Assembly (NCBI RefSeq): GCF_001446935.1
Contig: NZ_LKKK01000016.1
Location: 111,353 to 175,352 of the forward strand
Direction: 5' to 3'
Source: Pseudomonas sp. TTU2014-080ASC
Lineage (GTDB): Bacteria; Pseudomonadota; Gammaproteobacteria; Pseudomonadales; Pseudomonadaceae
DNA length: 64,000 nucleotides
Part shown: in pieces, positions 9,375 to 17,393 of the stretch
How positions within the stretch are numbered: the first letter of the stretch is position 1
Layout: each line of letters opens with the position of its first letter
Notes under the pieces: model-generated
What the model saw: the letters and a program-made list of their open reading frames with translations, nothing else
The model's database searches: none
Told to the model about the DNA's origin: nothing
Made by a program: the position numbers and the translations under genes

Positions 9375-12300
9375 CCTTTACTGATCTGTTTATCCGCCGC
9401 CCGGTTTTGTCGCTGGTGGTTAACGCCCTGCTTCTGTTGCTAGGTCTGCTCGCGCTGGATCGCCTGCCCATCCGCCAGTACCCGCAACTGGAAAACGCTA
9501 CCATCACTGTCACCACCGAATACCCCGGTGCGCCTGCTGATCTGATTCAGGGGTTTATCAGCCAACCCATTGCCCAGTCGCTGGCCTCGGTCGAGGGCGT
9601 GGATTACATGAGCAGCAGCTCCGTGCTGGGCTTGAGCACCATCAATGTACGCCTGCGATTGGGGCAAGACTCCAACGTCGCCCTGAGCGAAGTGATGGCC
9701 AAGGTTAATCAGGTGGGTTACCGCCTGCCGGAGCAGGCTTACGCCCCGGTTATCGAACGCTCCAGTGGCGACACCACTGCCGTCGCTTATGTCGGTTTCT
9801 CCAGCGCAGACCTGCCGGTTTCTGCACTGACCGATTATTTATCCCGGGCCATTGAACCATCCCTGTCATCCATTGAGGGGGTCGCCAAGATTCAGGTCTT
9901 CGGCGGCCAGCGGCAGGCCATGCGCCTGTGGCTCGATCCTGATCGCCTTGCCGCCCGCGGCCTGACCGCCGAACAAGTCGCACAAGCGATTCAGGCGGAA
10001 AACTACCAGGCAGCGCCCGGTAGAATTAAGGGCCAATATCAGATCGCGAATATCCGTATCGACACGGATCTGACCAGCGTCGAACAGTTCCGCGAGATGG
10101 TGATCCACAGCGACGCCAACGGTCTGGTTCGGGTTAAAGATGTAGGTAACGTGGAGCTGGGCTCTGCCTCTACTGAGACCAGCGCGCTCATGGACGGCAA
10201 GCCTGCCGTGCACATCGGGCTGTTTGCTGCACCTCTCGGTAACCCGCTGGTGATCGTGGACGGCATCAAACAACGCCTTGAAGACATCCGTAAAAACCTG
10301 CCGCCGGGGGTTAAGGTCGAACTGGCCTTCGAGACCGCCCGTTTCATTCAGGCGTCTATCGACGAGGTGGTAAAAACCCTGATTGAAGCGATGGTAATTG
10401 TGGTGTTGGTCATCTACTTCTGCCTCGGCTCGTTCCGTACCGTGCTGATCCCGCTGGTGACAATCCCGCTGTCGATGCTTGGCGCTGCCAGCCTGATGCT
10501 CGCCTTTGGCTTCAGCGTCAATCTGCTCACCCTGCTAGCAATGGTGCTGGCCATCGGGCTGGTGGTGGACGATGCCATCGTCGTGGTGGAAAACACCCAC
10601 CGGCTTATCAGCGAAGGAAAATCACCGGTGATCGCAGCCCTGCTCGGTGCCCGCGAGGTGACCGGACCGGTCATCGCCATGACCCTAACCCTGGCAGCGG
10701 TCTACGCCCCAATTGGCTTTATGAGCGGGCTGACTGGCGCGCTGTTCCGCGAATTCGCCCTGAGCCTGGCGGGTGCCGTGATCATCTCCGGCATTGTCGC
10801 CCTGACCCTGTCGCCGGTTATGTCATCCCTGTTACTCAATCACGATGACGACAGCTATGTGGCCCGCCAAGCCAACCGCTTTTTCGACTGGCTGACTCAC
10901 CATTACGCCCGCTTACTGGAGCACACCCTGAACCAGCGCCTGCTGATCTGCCTGCTGGCAATCGCGGTGTTTATCAGCCTGCCGTGGCTGTATCAAAAGA
11001 CGCAGCGTGAACTCGCCCCGGTGGAGGATCAGGCCAGCATTCTCACCGTCATCAAGGCGCCTCAGTACGCCAACTTAGAGTACAGCGAGCGCTTCTCCTT
11101 GAAACTTGATGAGGTGTTTCAAACGCTGCCGGAGACCACCAGCCGCTGGATCATCAACGGCACCGACGGCCCAGCCAACAGTTTTGGCGGCATCAACCTG
11201 ACTGAGTGGAAAGGCCGTGAACGAGACGCCTCCTCCATCCAAAACGACCTGCAACAAAAAGTGAATGCTGTCGAAGGCACCAACATCTTTGCCTTCCAAC
11301 TACCCGCGCTACCCGGATCTACAGGCGGCATGCCGATACAGTTGGTGCTGCAATCACCGCTGGACTTCAACAGCCTGTTCGATGCCATGGAAAACCTCAA
11401 GCAACAGGCTCGGGACAGCGGCCTGTTTGCCGTGGTGGACAGTGACCTGGAGTTCAACACACCCCTTGTGAAGATTTCAGTCGACCGCGACAAAGCTAAT
11501 CTGCTGGGCATCAGCATGCAGTCGATTGCTGAGTCGCTGGCTGTGTTGGTAGGGGAAAACTACGTCAACCGCTTCGGACTGCTTGGCCACTCCTATGACG
11601 TCATCCCGCAAAGCATCCGCGAAGCGCGCCTGAACGCTGAAAGCCTCAGCGAGCAACGTATCCGCACTCGCAATGGTGAGTTAGTGCCACTGTCTGCAGT
11701 GGTACGCCTTGAACAAACCGTCGAACCTAACAAGCTCAACCAATTCAACCAACAGAACTCAGCCACCCTACAAGCCATCCCCGCGCCGGGTGTGTCCATG
11801 GGCCAAGCCGTAACAGCGCTTGAACAGGCCATGCAATCGCTGCCACCGGGCTTTAGCCATGACTGGCTCGCCGACTCCCGCCAATACACGCAAGAAGGCA
11901 ATACGCTGGTACTGACCTTTCTGTTTGCGATCATCGTCATTTATCTGGTGCTGGCCGCACAGTTCGAGAGCCTCGTCGACCCGCTGATCATTCTGCTCAC
12001 TGTCCCCCTGTCAATGTGCGGTGCGTTGCTGCCGCTGGCTTTGGGCCTGACCACGCTGAATATCTACACACAAATCGGCTTAGTGACCTTGATTGGCCTG
12101 ATCAGCAAGCACGGTATTTTGATGATCGCCTTTGCCAATGAAACCCAACTCCACAACCAGCTGGACCGCCACGCCGCCATTCTGCATGCCGCCAAAATCC
12201 GCCTGCGACCTATTCTGATGACCACCGCTGCCATGGTCGTCGGCCTCACCCCACTGCTGTTCGCCTCCGGCGCCGGGGCACAGAGTCGGCAAGGGCTGAG

Positions 12301-12442
12301 TCTGGTCATCATTTGCGGCATGTTGATTGGCACAGCGTTTACCCTCTTCGTACTGCCAACGGTGTACAGCCTGTTGGCCCGCGACCATCGCCACACACAG
12401 CAATCGGAGCGGGAACGTGAACTGGCCAACTTCACTCAATAA
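9371..12442 (+). CDS. RND multidrug efflux inner-membrane transporter
   Basis: A 1023-residue AcrB/MexF-like proton antiporter of the hydrophobe/amphiphile efflux RND family. It shows the duplicated layout of 12 membrane segments with two large periplasmic loops. The proton-relay pair of aspartates is in AIGLVVDDAIVVVEN near residue 400, and the first helix begins FIRRPVLSLVVNALLLLLG. It is coupled by ATGA to its adaptor. Substrates cannot be deduced. The LysR gene divergent from this operon is the likely regulator. Confidence 0.93.
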   Translation: MTFTDLFIRRPVLSLVVNALLLLLGLLALDRLPIRQYPQLENATITVTTEYPGAPADLIQGFISQPIAQSLASVEGVDYMSSSSVLGLSTINVRLRLGQDSNVALSEVMAKVNQVGYRLPEQAYAPVIERSSGDTTAVAYVGFSSADLPVSALTDYLSRAIEPSLSSIEGVAKIQVFGGQRQAMRLWLDPDRLAARGLTAEQVAQAIQAENYQAAPGRIKGQYQIANIRIDTDLTSVEQFREMVIHSDANGLVRVKDVGNVELGSASTETSALMDGKPAVHIGLFAAPLGNPLVIVDGIKQRLEDIRKNLPPGVKVELAFETARFIQASIDEVVKTLIEAMVIVVLVIYFCLGSFRTVLIPLVTIPLSMLGAASLMLAFGFSVNLLTLLAMVLAIGLVVDDAIVVVENTHRLISEGKSPVIAALLGAREVTGPVIAMTLTLAAVYAPIGFMSGLTGALFREFALSLAGAVIISGIVALTLSPVMSSLLLNHDDDSYVARQANRFFDWLTHHYARLLEHTLNQRLLICLLAIAVFISLPWLYQKTQRELAPVEDQASILTVIKAPQYANLEYSERFSLKLDEVFQTLPETTSRWIINGTDGPANSFGGINLTEWKGRERDASSIQNDLQQKVNAVEGTNIFAFQLPALPGSTGGMPIQLVLQSPLDFNSLFDAMENLKQQARDSGLFAVVDSDLEFNTPLVKISVDRDKANLLGISMQSIAESLAVLVGENYVNRFGLLGHSYDVIPQSIREARLNAESLSEQRIRTRNGELVPLSAVVRLEQTVEPNKLNQFNQQNSATLQAIPAPGVSMGQAVTALEQAMQSLPPGFSHDWLADSRQYTQEGNTLVLTFLFAIIVIYLVLAAQFESLVDPLIILLTVPLSMCGALLPLALGLTTLNIYTQIGLVTLIGLISKHGILMIAFANETQLHNQLDRHAAILHAAKIRLRPILMTTAAMVVGLTPLLFASGAGAQSRQGLSLVIICGMLIGTAFTLFVLPTVYSLLARDHRHTQQSERERELANFTQ

Positions 12443-12513
12443 ACGCACCATGACCTTGCCCAGCTAGTGCCCGGCCTTTATGTTGACCGGACCTTTATCA
12501 GCCGAGTTGAGCC

Positions 12514-13353
12514 ATGTGGTCATTCCGCGCCTGGCGGCGTCGACGCATCCTTGCCCGCAATCCTGTCAGTGCAGAGCTGTGGCGGTCGGTGCTGCATCGC
12601 CTACCGATTCTGGATGGGCTTAGTGCAGACGAATTAGAGCGACTACAAGAGCGGGCCGTGCTGTTTCTCCATGAGAAACACCTCACTGCCCTGCCCGGCG
12701 TCAACCTGGATGATCCGGCCCGCTTGCTGCTGGCCGCGCAAGCGCAGTTACCGCTGCTGCACCTAGCTGATCTGAACTGGTATCAGGGCTTTCACGAAAT
12801 CGTTATCTACCCGGACGACTTCATCAGCCCGCAGCGCCACCGTGACGCCAATGGCATCGAACATGAATGGGATGCCGAACACAGCGGCGAAGCCTGGCTA
12901 CAAGGCCCGGTAATAATGGCCTGGCCCGGTGTAGAAGCGAGCGGCCAGTGGGACGGCTACAACCTGGTCATCCACGAACTGGCGCATAAGCTGGACATGC
13001 TCAACGGCGACGCCAACGGCCTGCCGCCCTTACACAGCAACATGCGCGTCAGCGACTGGGCTGAGGCCATGCAAAGCGCTTATGACCAGTTGAACGCTCA
13101 GCTGGATGCCGACCCGGATGCCGAAACAGCGATTGATCCTTACGCCGCAGAAGACCCGGGGGAATTCTTTGCCGTCACCAGCGAATACTTCTTCAGCGCC
13201 CCCGACCAGTTACACGAGGCCTTTCCGCTCGTCTACAAACAGCTGGCCCTGTTCTACCGCCAAGCCCCACTGCAGCGCCTGAAACACCTGCAGAAAAGCA
13301 GCGCTGACTACCAAAACCCTACTTCCGACAGCTCAACCGCGACCAATGGCTAG
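12514..13353 (+). CDS. mtfA: MtfA-like zinc metallopeptidase (M90)
   Basis: A 279-residue member of the MtfA (DgsA anti-repressor) family. The zinc motif HELAH is in VIHELAHKLDMLNG around residue 153, with a downstream EFFAVTSEYFF helix supplying the third ligand. In E. coli MtfA binds the glucose repressor Mlc and has peptidase activity. In Pseudomonas the partner is not known, so only the peptidase fold is firm. It stands alone between the RND operon and ppa. Confidence 0.85.
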   Translation: MWSFRAWRRRRILARNPVSAELWRSVLHRLPILDGLSADELERLQERAVLFLHEKHLTALPGVNLDDPARLLLAAQAQLPLLHLADLNWYQGFHEIVIYPDDFISPQRHRDANGIEHEWDAEHSGEAWLQGPVIMAWPGVEASGQWDGYNLVIHELAHKLDMLNGDANGLPPLHSNMRVSDWAEAMQSAYDQLNAQLDADPDAETAIDPYAAEDPGEFFAVTSEYFFSAPDQLHEAFPLVYKQLALFYRQAPLQRLKHLQKSSADYQNPTSDSSTATNG

Positions 13354-13387
13354 TGATTCCGCCGTAGCATCAGCCTAAGAATGTGCC

Positions 13388-13393
13388 TATAAT
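13388..13393 (+). promoter_or_regulatory. possible -10 element for ppa
   Basis: TATAAT occurs 39 bases ahead of the ppa ATG. No good -35 hexamer is found at 16-18 bases upstream, so this is only a candidate sigma-70 promoter element. Confidence 0.4.
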
Positions 13394-13431
13394 CCGCCCC
13401 ACTTTTTTTGGCCCACACCGGAAGTCGCCCC

Positions 13432-13959
13432 ATGAGCTACAGCAAGATCCCGGCTGGCAAAGACCTGCCGAACGACATCTACGTTGCAATCGAGATCCCG
13501 GCCAACCACGCCCCGATCAAATACGAAATCGACCACGACACCGATTGCCTGTTCGTAGACCGTTTCATGGCCACTCCGATGTTCTACCCGGCCAACTACG
13601 GTTTCATCCCGCATACCCTGGCTGACGACGGCGACCCGCTGGACGTGCTGGTAGTAACCCCGTACCCGGTTGCTCCAGGCTCCGTAATCCGCGCCCGTCC
13701 GGTTGGCGTACTGCTGATGAGCGACGAAGCTGGCGGCGACGCCAAGCTGGTTGCCGTACCGCACGACAAACTGACCGTGCTGTACAAGGACGTTCAGGAA
13801 TACACCGACCTGCCACCGCTGCTGATCGAGCAGATCAAGCACTTCTTCGAGAACTACAAAGACCTCGAAAAAGGCAAGTGGGTAAAAGTTGAAGGCTGGG
13901 CAGGTGCTGACGAAGCCCGCAACCTGATTACTAAGGCAGTCGCCGCTTACCAAAAATAA
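13432..13959 (+). CDS. ppa: inorganic pyrophosphatase
   Basis: A 175-residue family I soluble pyrophosphatase, which hydrolyses pyrophosphate and pulls biosynthetic reactions forward. The signature DDGDPLDVLV holds the metal-binding aspartates, and the start MSYSKIPAGKDLPNDIYV is the family start. An in-frame ATG 24 bases upstream is less likely. Codon use is strongly biased, as expected of a highly expressed gene. A perfect terminator follows at 13976. It marks the right end of the conserved left flank. Confidence 0.97.
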   Translation: MSYSKIPAGKDLPNDIYVAIEIPANHAPIKYEIDHDTDCLFVDRFMATPMFYPANYGFIPHTLADDGDPLDVLVVTPYPVAPGSVIRARPVGVLLMSDEAGGDAKLVAVPHDKLTVLYKDVQEYTDLPPLLIEQIKHFFENYKDLEKGKWVKVEGWAGADEARNLITKAVAAYQK

Positions 13960-13975
13960 GCAGAGACTCCCTCCT

Positions 13976-14005
13976 AAAAGCCGGCCACAAGCCGGCTTTT
14001 TTATT
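13976..14005 (+). terminator. rho-independent terminator of ppa
   Basis: A perfect 10-bp stem (AAAAGCCGGC / GCCGGCTTTT) with a CACAA loop is followed by TTTATT, 17 bases after the ppa stop codon. Confidence 0.9.
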
Positions 14006-14149
14006 GCCCGAAGAAATCTATTAACGCCCACCAACCTTAGTAAACACAGGCTCTTCAGCTGAGCATCTATCCAAAGACGCCCAATAGATCCCGCTAAAAT
14101 CCAGCTCCAGGGTGTGGGTCAGGATGTAGATAAAGGTTGAGGGATAGAT

Positions 14150-14408
14150 GTGGGTAAGCAGACCAGCAAAGCAGCTGAGTCACTGGCAAAAAAGGAAGTA
14201 CCCGGCAAATCCAATGACGGTGACAGCCTTAACTTTCAAATATCTAAAGCCAAAGCATGCAGCGGGACCTTCCGCTACAAGTTTGAAGCCCGCCAGCCGC
14301 AAAATGGGCTTAGGCCCCTACCCCACCGTCTCATTAATCGAAGCGCGCCAACTGGCTGCAGACCACCGCAAAACCCTAGCAACAGGGCAAGACCCACTTT
14401 CTGCGCGC
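14150..14408 (+). pseudogene. remnant of a tyrosine integrase (Arm-binding domain)
   Basis: Two plus-strand frames together encode the N-terminal Arm DNA-binding domain (DUF4102) of P4-type phage integrases. The first frame reads DGDSLNFQISKAKACSGTFRYKFEA; after a shift near 14290-14300 the second reads RKMGLGPYPTVSLIEARQL and LATGQDPLSAR. The catalytic domain is absent. This is a broken leftover of an integrative element next to ppa and marks the likely left edge of acquired DNA. No flanking tRNA or clear att repeat was found. Confidence 0.65.
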
Positions 14409-14664
14409 GGTGCACATGCCCTTTTTGGAGCTGTACTGCCGAGCGCCGATGCAAGCATGGACGCTGACATAACCACCCTCCTCGTAGTCCCGTCAGGAGA
14501 TATTCAACTCATTACCATTACCGGCATCCACCAGATGCTCTCTAACACCCACGCCCAACCAGACGTCCATTCAGAGGAGCCGTAATGAACGCTTGCGCAG
14601 GTGATCAGGCTTAAGAGCAGCAATATCTTGGCTGTATGTAAGGTGAGTATTCCATTCATGATGT

Positions 14665-14877
14665 TCAGAACCTTGGCCAGATAAAGAATTGACTCAGCCG
14701 TTCCCGCATGATTTCAGTGCGGCTGGCCGAGCGAATCTCAAGCTCAGTGTGCTGGCAGGAGGGGCAGCAGCAGAACACGTCGACATTTATCTTGAGGGCA
14801 TCACTAGCTGGAAAACTGGTGTACCTCCAGCCACAGTTTTGGCAGATGGTGGTAAGTGGACGGGGCGGTATTGGCAT
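14665..14877 (-). CDS. small zinc-ribbon-like protein, unknown function
   Basis: A 70-residue protein that I do not recognise by function. It has two Cys pairs (CQNCGW near residues 13-16, then CPSC near residues 38-41), the spacing of a small zinc ribbon. Similar short proteins occur on Pseudomonas integrative elements (from memory). AGAGGTC sits correctly ahead of the ATG, which supports real translation. It lies alone between the integrase remnant and the HEPN gene, on the opposite strand to the latter. Confidence 0.6.
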   Translation of the reverse strand: MPIPPRPLTTICQNCGWRYTSFPASDALKINVDVFCCCPSCQHTELEIRSASRTEIMRERLSQFFIWPRF

Positions 14878-14995
14878 GTTTGACCTCTATGCTGTGCGTA
14901 GAGTGACTGTGCAGCAACAGCGCGACAGATGATGTCGTGTTATTGCAGTCATGAACTGTTCTGGTAGGGTTCGTGGCTCGTTCAAGGAGAAGGCT

Positions 14996-15643
14996 ATGCA
15001 GTACCAGTCGCTCAAGCAACGCCATCGCCAGGAGCGCGATGCCCAGCACCCCAATCTACGCTTACGTGTGCATCGCGCGTTGAGCTGGCTCGATCGCGCC
15101 GAGCAGGCAGATGATCTCGACGGCCGTTTCATCTTTCTGTGGATTGCCTTCAACGCGGCCTATGCCACAGAGATCGACGAGCGCCAACGCCTCTCGGAGC
15201 AGGAGACGTTCAAGGCTTTTCTGGAAAAGCTCTGCTCTCTAGACCAGCGCAAGCGTATCGATGCATTGGTGTGGCAGGAGTTCTCCGGCAGCATTCGCGT
15301 GTTGTTGGACAACCCGTATGTATTTCAGAGCTTCTGGGATCACCAGAGCGGCAAGATCGACGAGTCCACATGGAAAAGCCGCTTCGCCAGCGGCAAGCGC
15401 GCCGCCCAGCAGGCCTTGGCCAGCTGCAATACGCCAGCACTGCTCGGTGTGCTGTTCAACCGCCTGTATACCCTGCGCAACCAGCTTATCCACGGCGGCG
15501 CTACCTGGAACGGCTCGATCAACCGCGAACAGATGCGCGATTGCACCAGCCTGCTAAGCAAGCTGGTGCCGCTGATCATCGAATTGATGATGGATAGCTC
15601 GGTTACGCTATGGGGAGATGCGTGTTATCCGGTGGTGGATTAG
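14996..15643 (+). CDS. HEPN-domain protein (Apea-like)
   Basis: A 215-residue mostly helical protein with the HEPN signature Rx4H as RNQLIH at residues 161-166, preceded by the helix FLWIAFNAAY (about residues 47-56) seen in Apea-like HEPN families. HEPN proteins are often RNases in toxin or anti-phage systems; nuclease activity here is inference. The ATG at 14996 follows AAGGAGAAGGCT and is better than the upstream in-frame start at 14951. It converges with the dynamin-like gene, with 46 bases between their stops. Confidence 0.7.
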   Translation: MQYQSLKQRHRQERDAQHPNLRLRVHRALSWLDRAEQADDLDGRFIFLWIAFNAAYATEIDERQRLSEQETFKAFLEKLCSLDQRKRIDALVWQEFSGSIRVLLDNPYVFQSFWDHQSGKIDESTWKSRFASGKRAAQQALASCNTPALLGVLFNRLYTLRNQLIHGGATWNGSINREQMRDCTSLLSKLVPLIIELMMDSSVTLWGDACYPVVD

Positions 15644-15689
15644 CCGTCATGTAGGCCCCTTTGCCTAGTGCAGCAGGGCCTAACGGGAG

Positions 15690-17393
15690 TTAACCCAGTG
15701 TCCTGAATTCAGCGTCGATAGCCTCTGCTTCGGCTCGCCATGCCTGGAAGCGTTGCTGGCGAGTGCGGCTTTCATCCAGATTGCTTTTAAGTTCTTGCCG
15801 GCGGCTATTGAGTTGAAGATAGTCAGGGAAGAAATCTTCCTTGAAGCGCTCGGAATTTACGAGGGCGAGAAAGTCTTCTCGTTGCTTTTCGAATTTGCTG
15901 ACCATATCGACAATGGCCTTATTGAAGGCCTCTTCGCGCTTGTACTGCTCCCAGCTATCCCAGGCTTCAAGGGCTACACCAATAACGGCCAGTGCACCGT
16001 TGGCGCCTTTGGCGAGGTTCACTGCTCCCCAGGGTTTGAATTTAAGGTATTTGCTAATATCCATTCCCACTGTCTTGGCAATGGTGACGATCCCATCGCG
16101 GGTTGCCTTTATCGAAGTGTTGTTGATCAGGTTGCCTTTAAGCGCGTGATTGATGCCCTGCTTGCCCAGAGACTTAACGGTAGTGTTGAAGTGGCTGACC
16201 TCGTTATCAAAACCGAGCTGCATTTTCTGCACTTCAAGAGTGATGGATTGGGTCTGGCGACTGAACTCGGTCTGTAGTCGTGTGGTCACGATGATGCCGT
16301 TGGCCCCGACTTCGCGCTCGAAAAAGTCGCCGAAGGTTTCCAGCGTACAACCCTTGGCTTGTAGGATCAGGTCAGAGAAATAGCGGGTGGCGAACTCACG
16401 CAGGTTATTGCGTGCATCTTCGATTTGCTGTCCAGTTGACGCCAACTGTGTTGTTAGGCGTACATTGAGCTCATCGAGCTTACGGACTTCCAGGGACACC
16501 CTCTGGTCGTTCTCGATGGCTACAGGCAGCTGGTTGTTGAGTACGTCTCGGATCACGCTGGCGCGCATCTCATTGGCCAGCGCGGCACTGCCACCATTTT
16601 GCTGAATCTTGCCTGCAGTGGCCGTTTGCAGAGTGGCGATATGCGACAACGCCTTGAACTGTTCTACGTTGGCCAGCCAGTGCTCCGCGCCCAGGTCGAA
16701 CGGGTTGGCGGCCACGGCGACGATGGACAGGTTGGCCACTTCTTGCTCGGTCAGCCTGATCAGCTCGCGCAGGCGTCCAGTAACATTCTCGCGCTTGATC
16801 TGCAGGTTGGCTTGATAGTCTTGCTCGTCTTCCACGTCGGCCACCTCGTCGAAGCGGCTGAGAACGAAAATTGTGCGCGGTAGTAGATCCAGGGTACGGA
16901 AGAGCCAGGTCAAATCATCTTGGTGGCTTTCCTTGATGGGGTTGGTCGAGTTCATCACATAGAGCACCAAGTGAGCCTCACTCACGTACTTCTTGGTGAT
17001 GTCCTTGTATTTCTCGATAGCATGGGTCTCGGCGTTTTCCTGCTCCTTGAAGCCGAACAGCCCGGGAGTGTCGATCAGGACGAAGTCTTCACCGACTTCG
17101 TAGACCTTCACTTCATTGGAGGACTCTTGGTGGCTGATCTTCATGCTGGATTTGTCCAGCCTCTCCATCCAGGCTGCCGCGATCGATGTTTTGCCTTCGG
17201 AGAAGCCGCCAATCAGGGCTACCTTGAGCTTTTCGTCGGATACGCTACCGATGGCGCTTTGCAACTTGCCTCTCAGGGATGGATCGATGGATACACCGGC
17301 TGCTATGCCCAAGTCTAGGAAGTGTTGCAGCTTTGCAAGTAACTCCAGAGCCTGTACTTGCTGAGCCTTGAAAGTATCGAGGGTGTGTTCCAT
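15690..17393 (-). CDS. leoA: LeoA-like bacterial dynamin GTPase
   Basis: A 567-residue dynamin-like GTPase resembling LeoA of enterotoxigenic E. coli. The P-loop GGFSEGKTS is at residues 62-70, the G3 motif DTPG at 108-111 and a G4-position SRFD at 179-182. Long helical regions follow, with a hydrophobic paddle-like stretch around residues 450-480. LeoA/LeoBC pairs form the Eleos anti-phage system. Its ATG overlaps the stop of the upstream gene (TAATG), so both proteins are co-translated. The G4 box departs from N/TKxD. Membrane action in defence is inferred from the family. Confidence 0.75.
   Translation of the reverse strand: MEHTLDTFKAQQVQALELLAKLQHFLDLGIAAGVSIDPSLRGKLQSAIGSVSDEKLKVALIGGFSEGKTSIAAAWMERLDKSSMKISHQESSNEVKVYEVGEDFVLIDTPGLFGFKEQENAETHAIEKYKDITKKYVSEAHLVLYVMNSTNPIKESHQDDLTWLFRTLDLLPRTIFVLSRFDEVADVEDEQDYQANLQIKRENVTGRLRELIRLTEQEVANLSIVAVAANPFDLGAEHWLANVEQFKALSHIATLQTATAGKIQQNGGSAALANEMRASVIRDVLNNQLPVAIENDQRVSLEVRKLDELNVRLTTQLASTGQQIEDARNNLREFATRYFSDLILQAKGCTLETFGDFFEREVGANGIIVTTRLQTEFSRQTQSITLEVQKMQLGFDNEVSHFNTTVKSLGKQGINHALKGNLINNTSIKATRDGIVTIAKTVGMDISKYLKFKPWGAVNLAKGANGALAVIGVALEAWDSWEQYKREEAFNKAIVDMVSKFEKQREDFLALVNSERFKEDFFPDYLQLNSRRQELKSNLDESRTRQQRFQAWRAEAEAIDAEFRTLG

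Noticed and set aside
14006..14149. tRNA or att site next to the integrase remnant
   Set aside because: I looked for a cloverleaf or a tRNA 3' end and for direct repeats and saw none.
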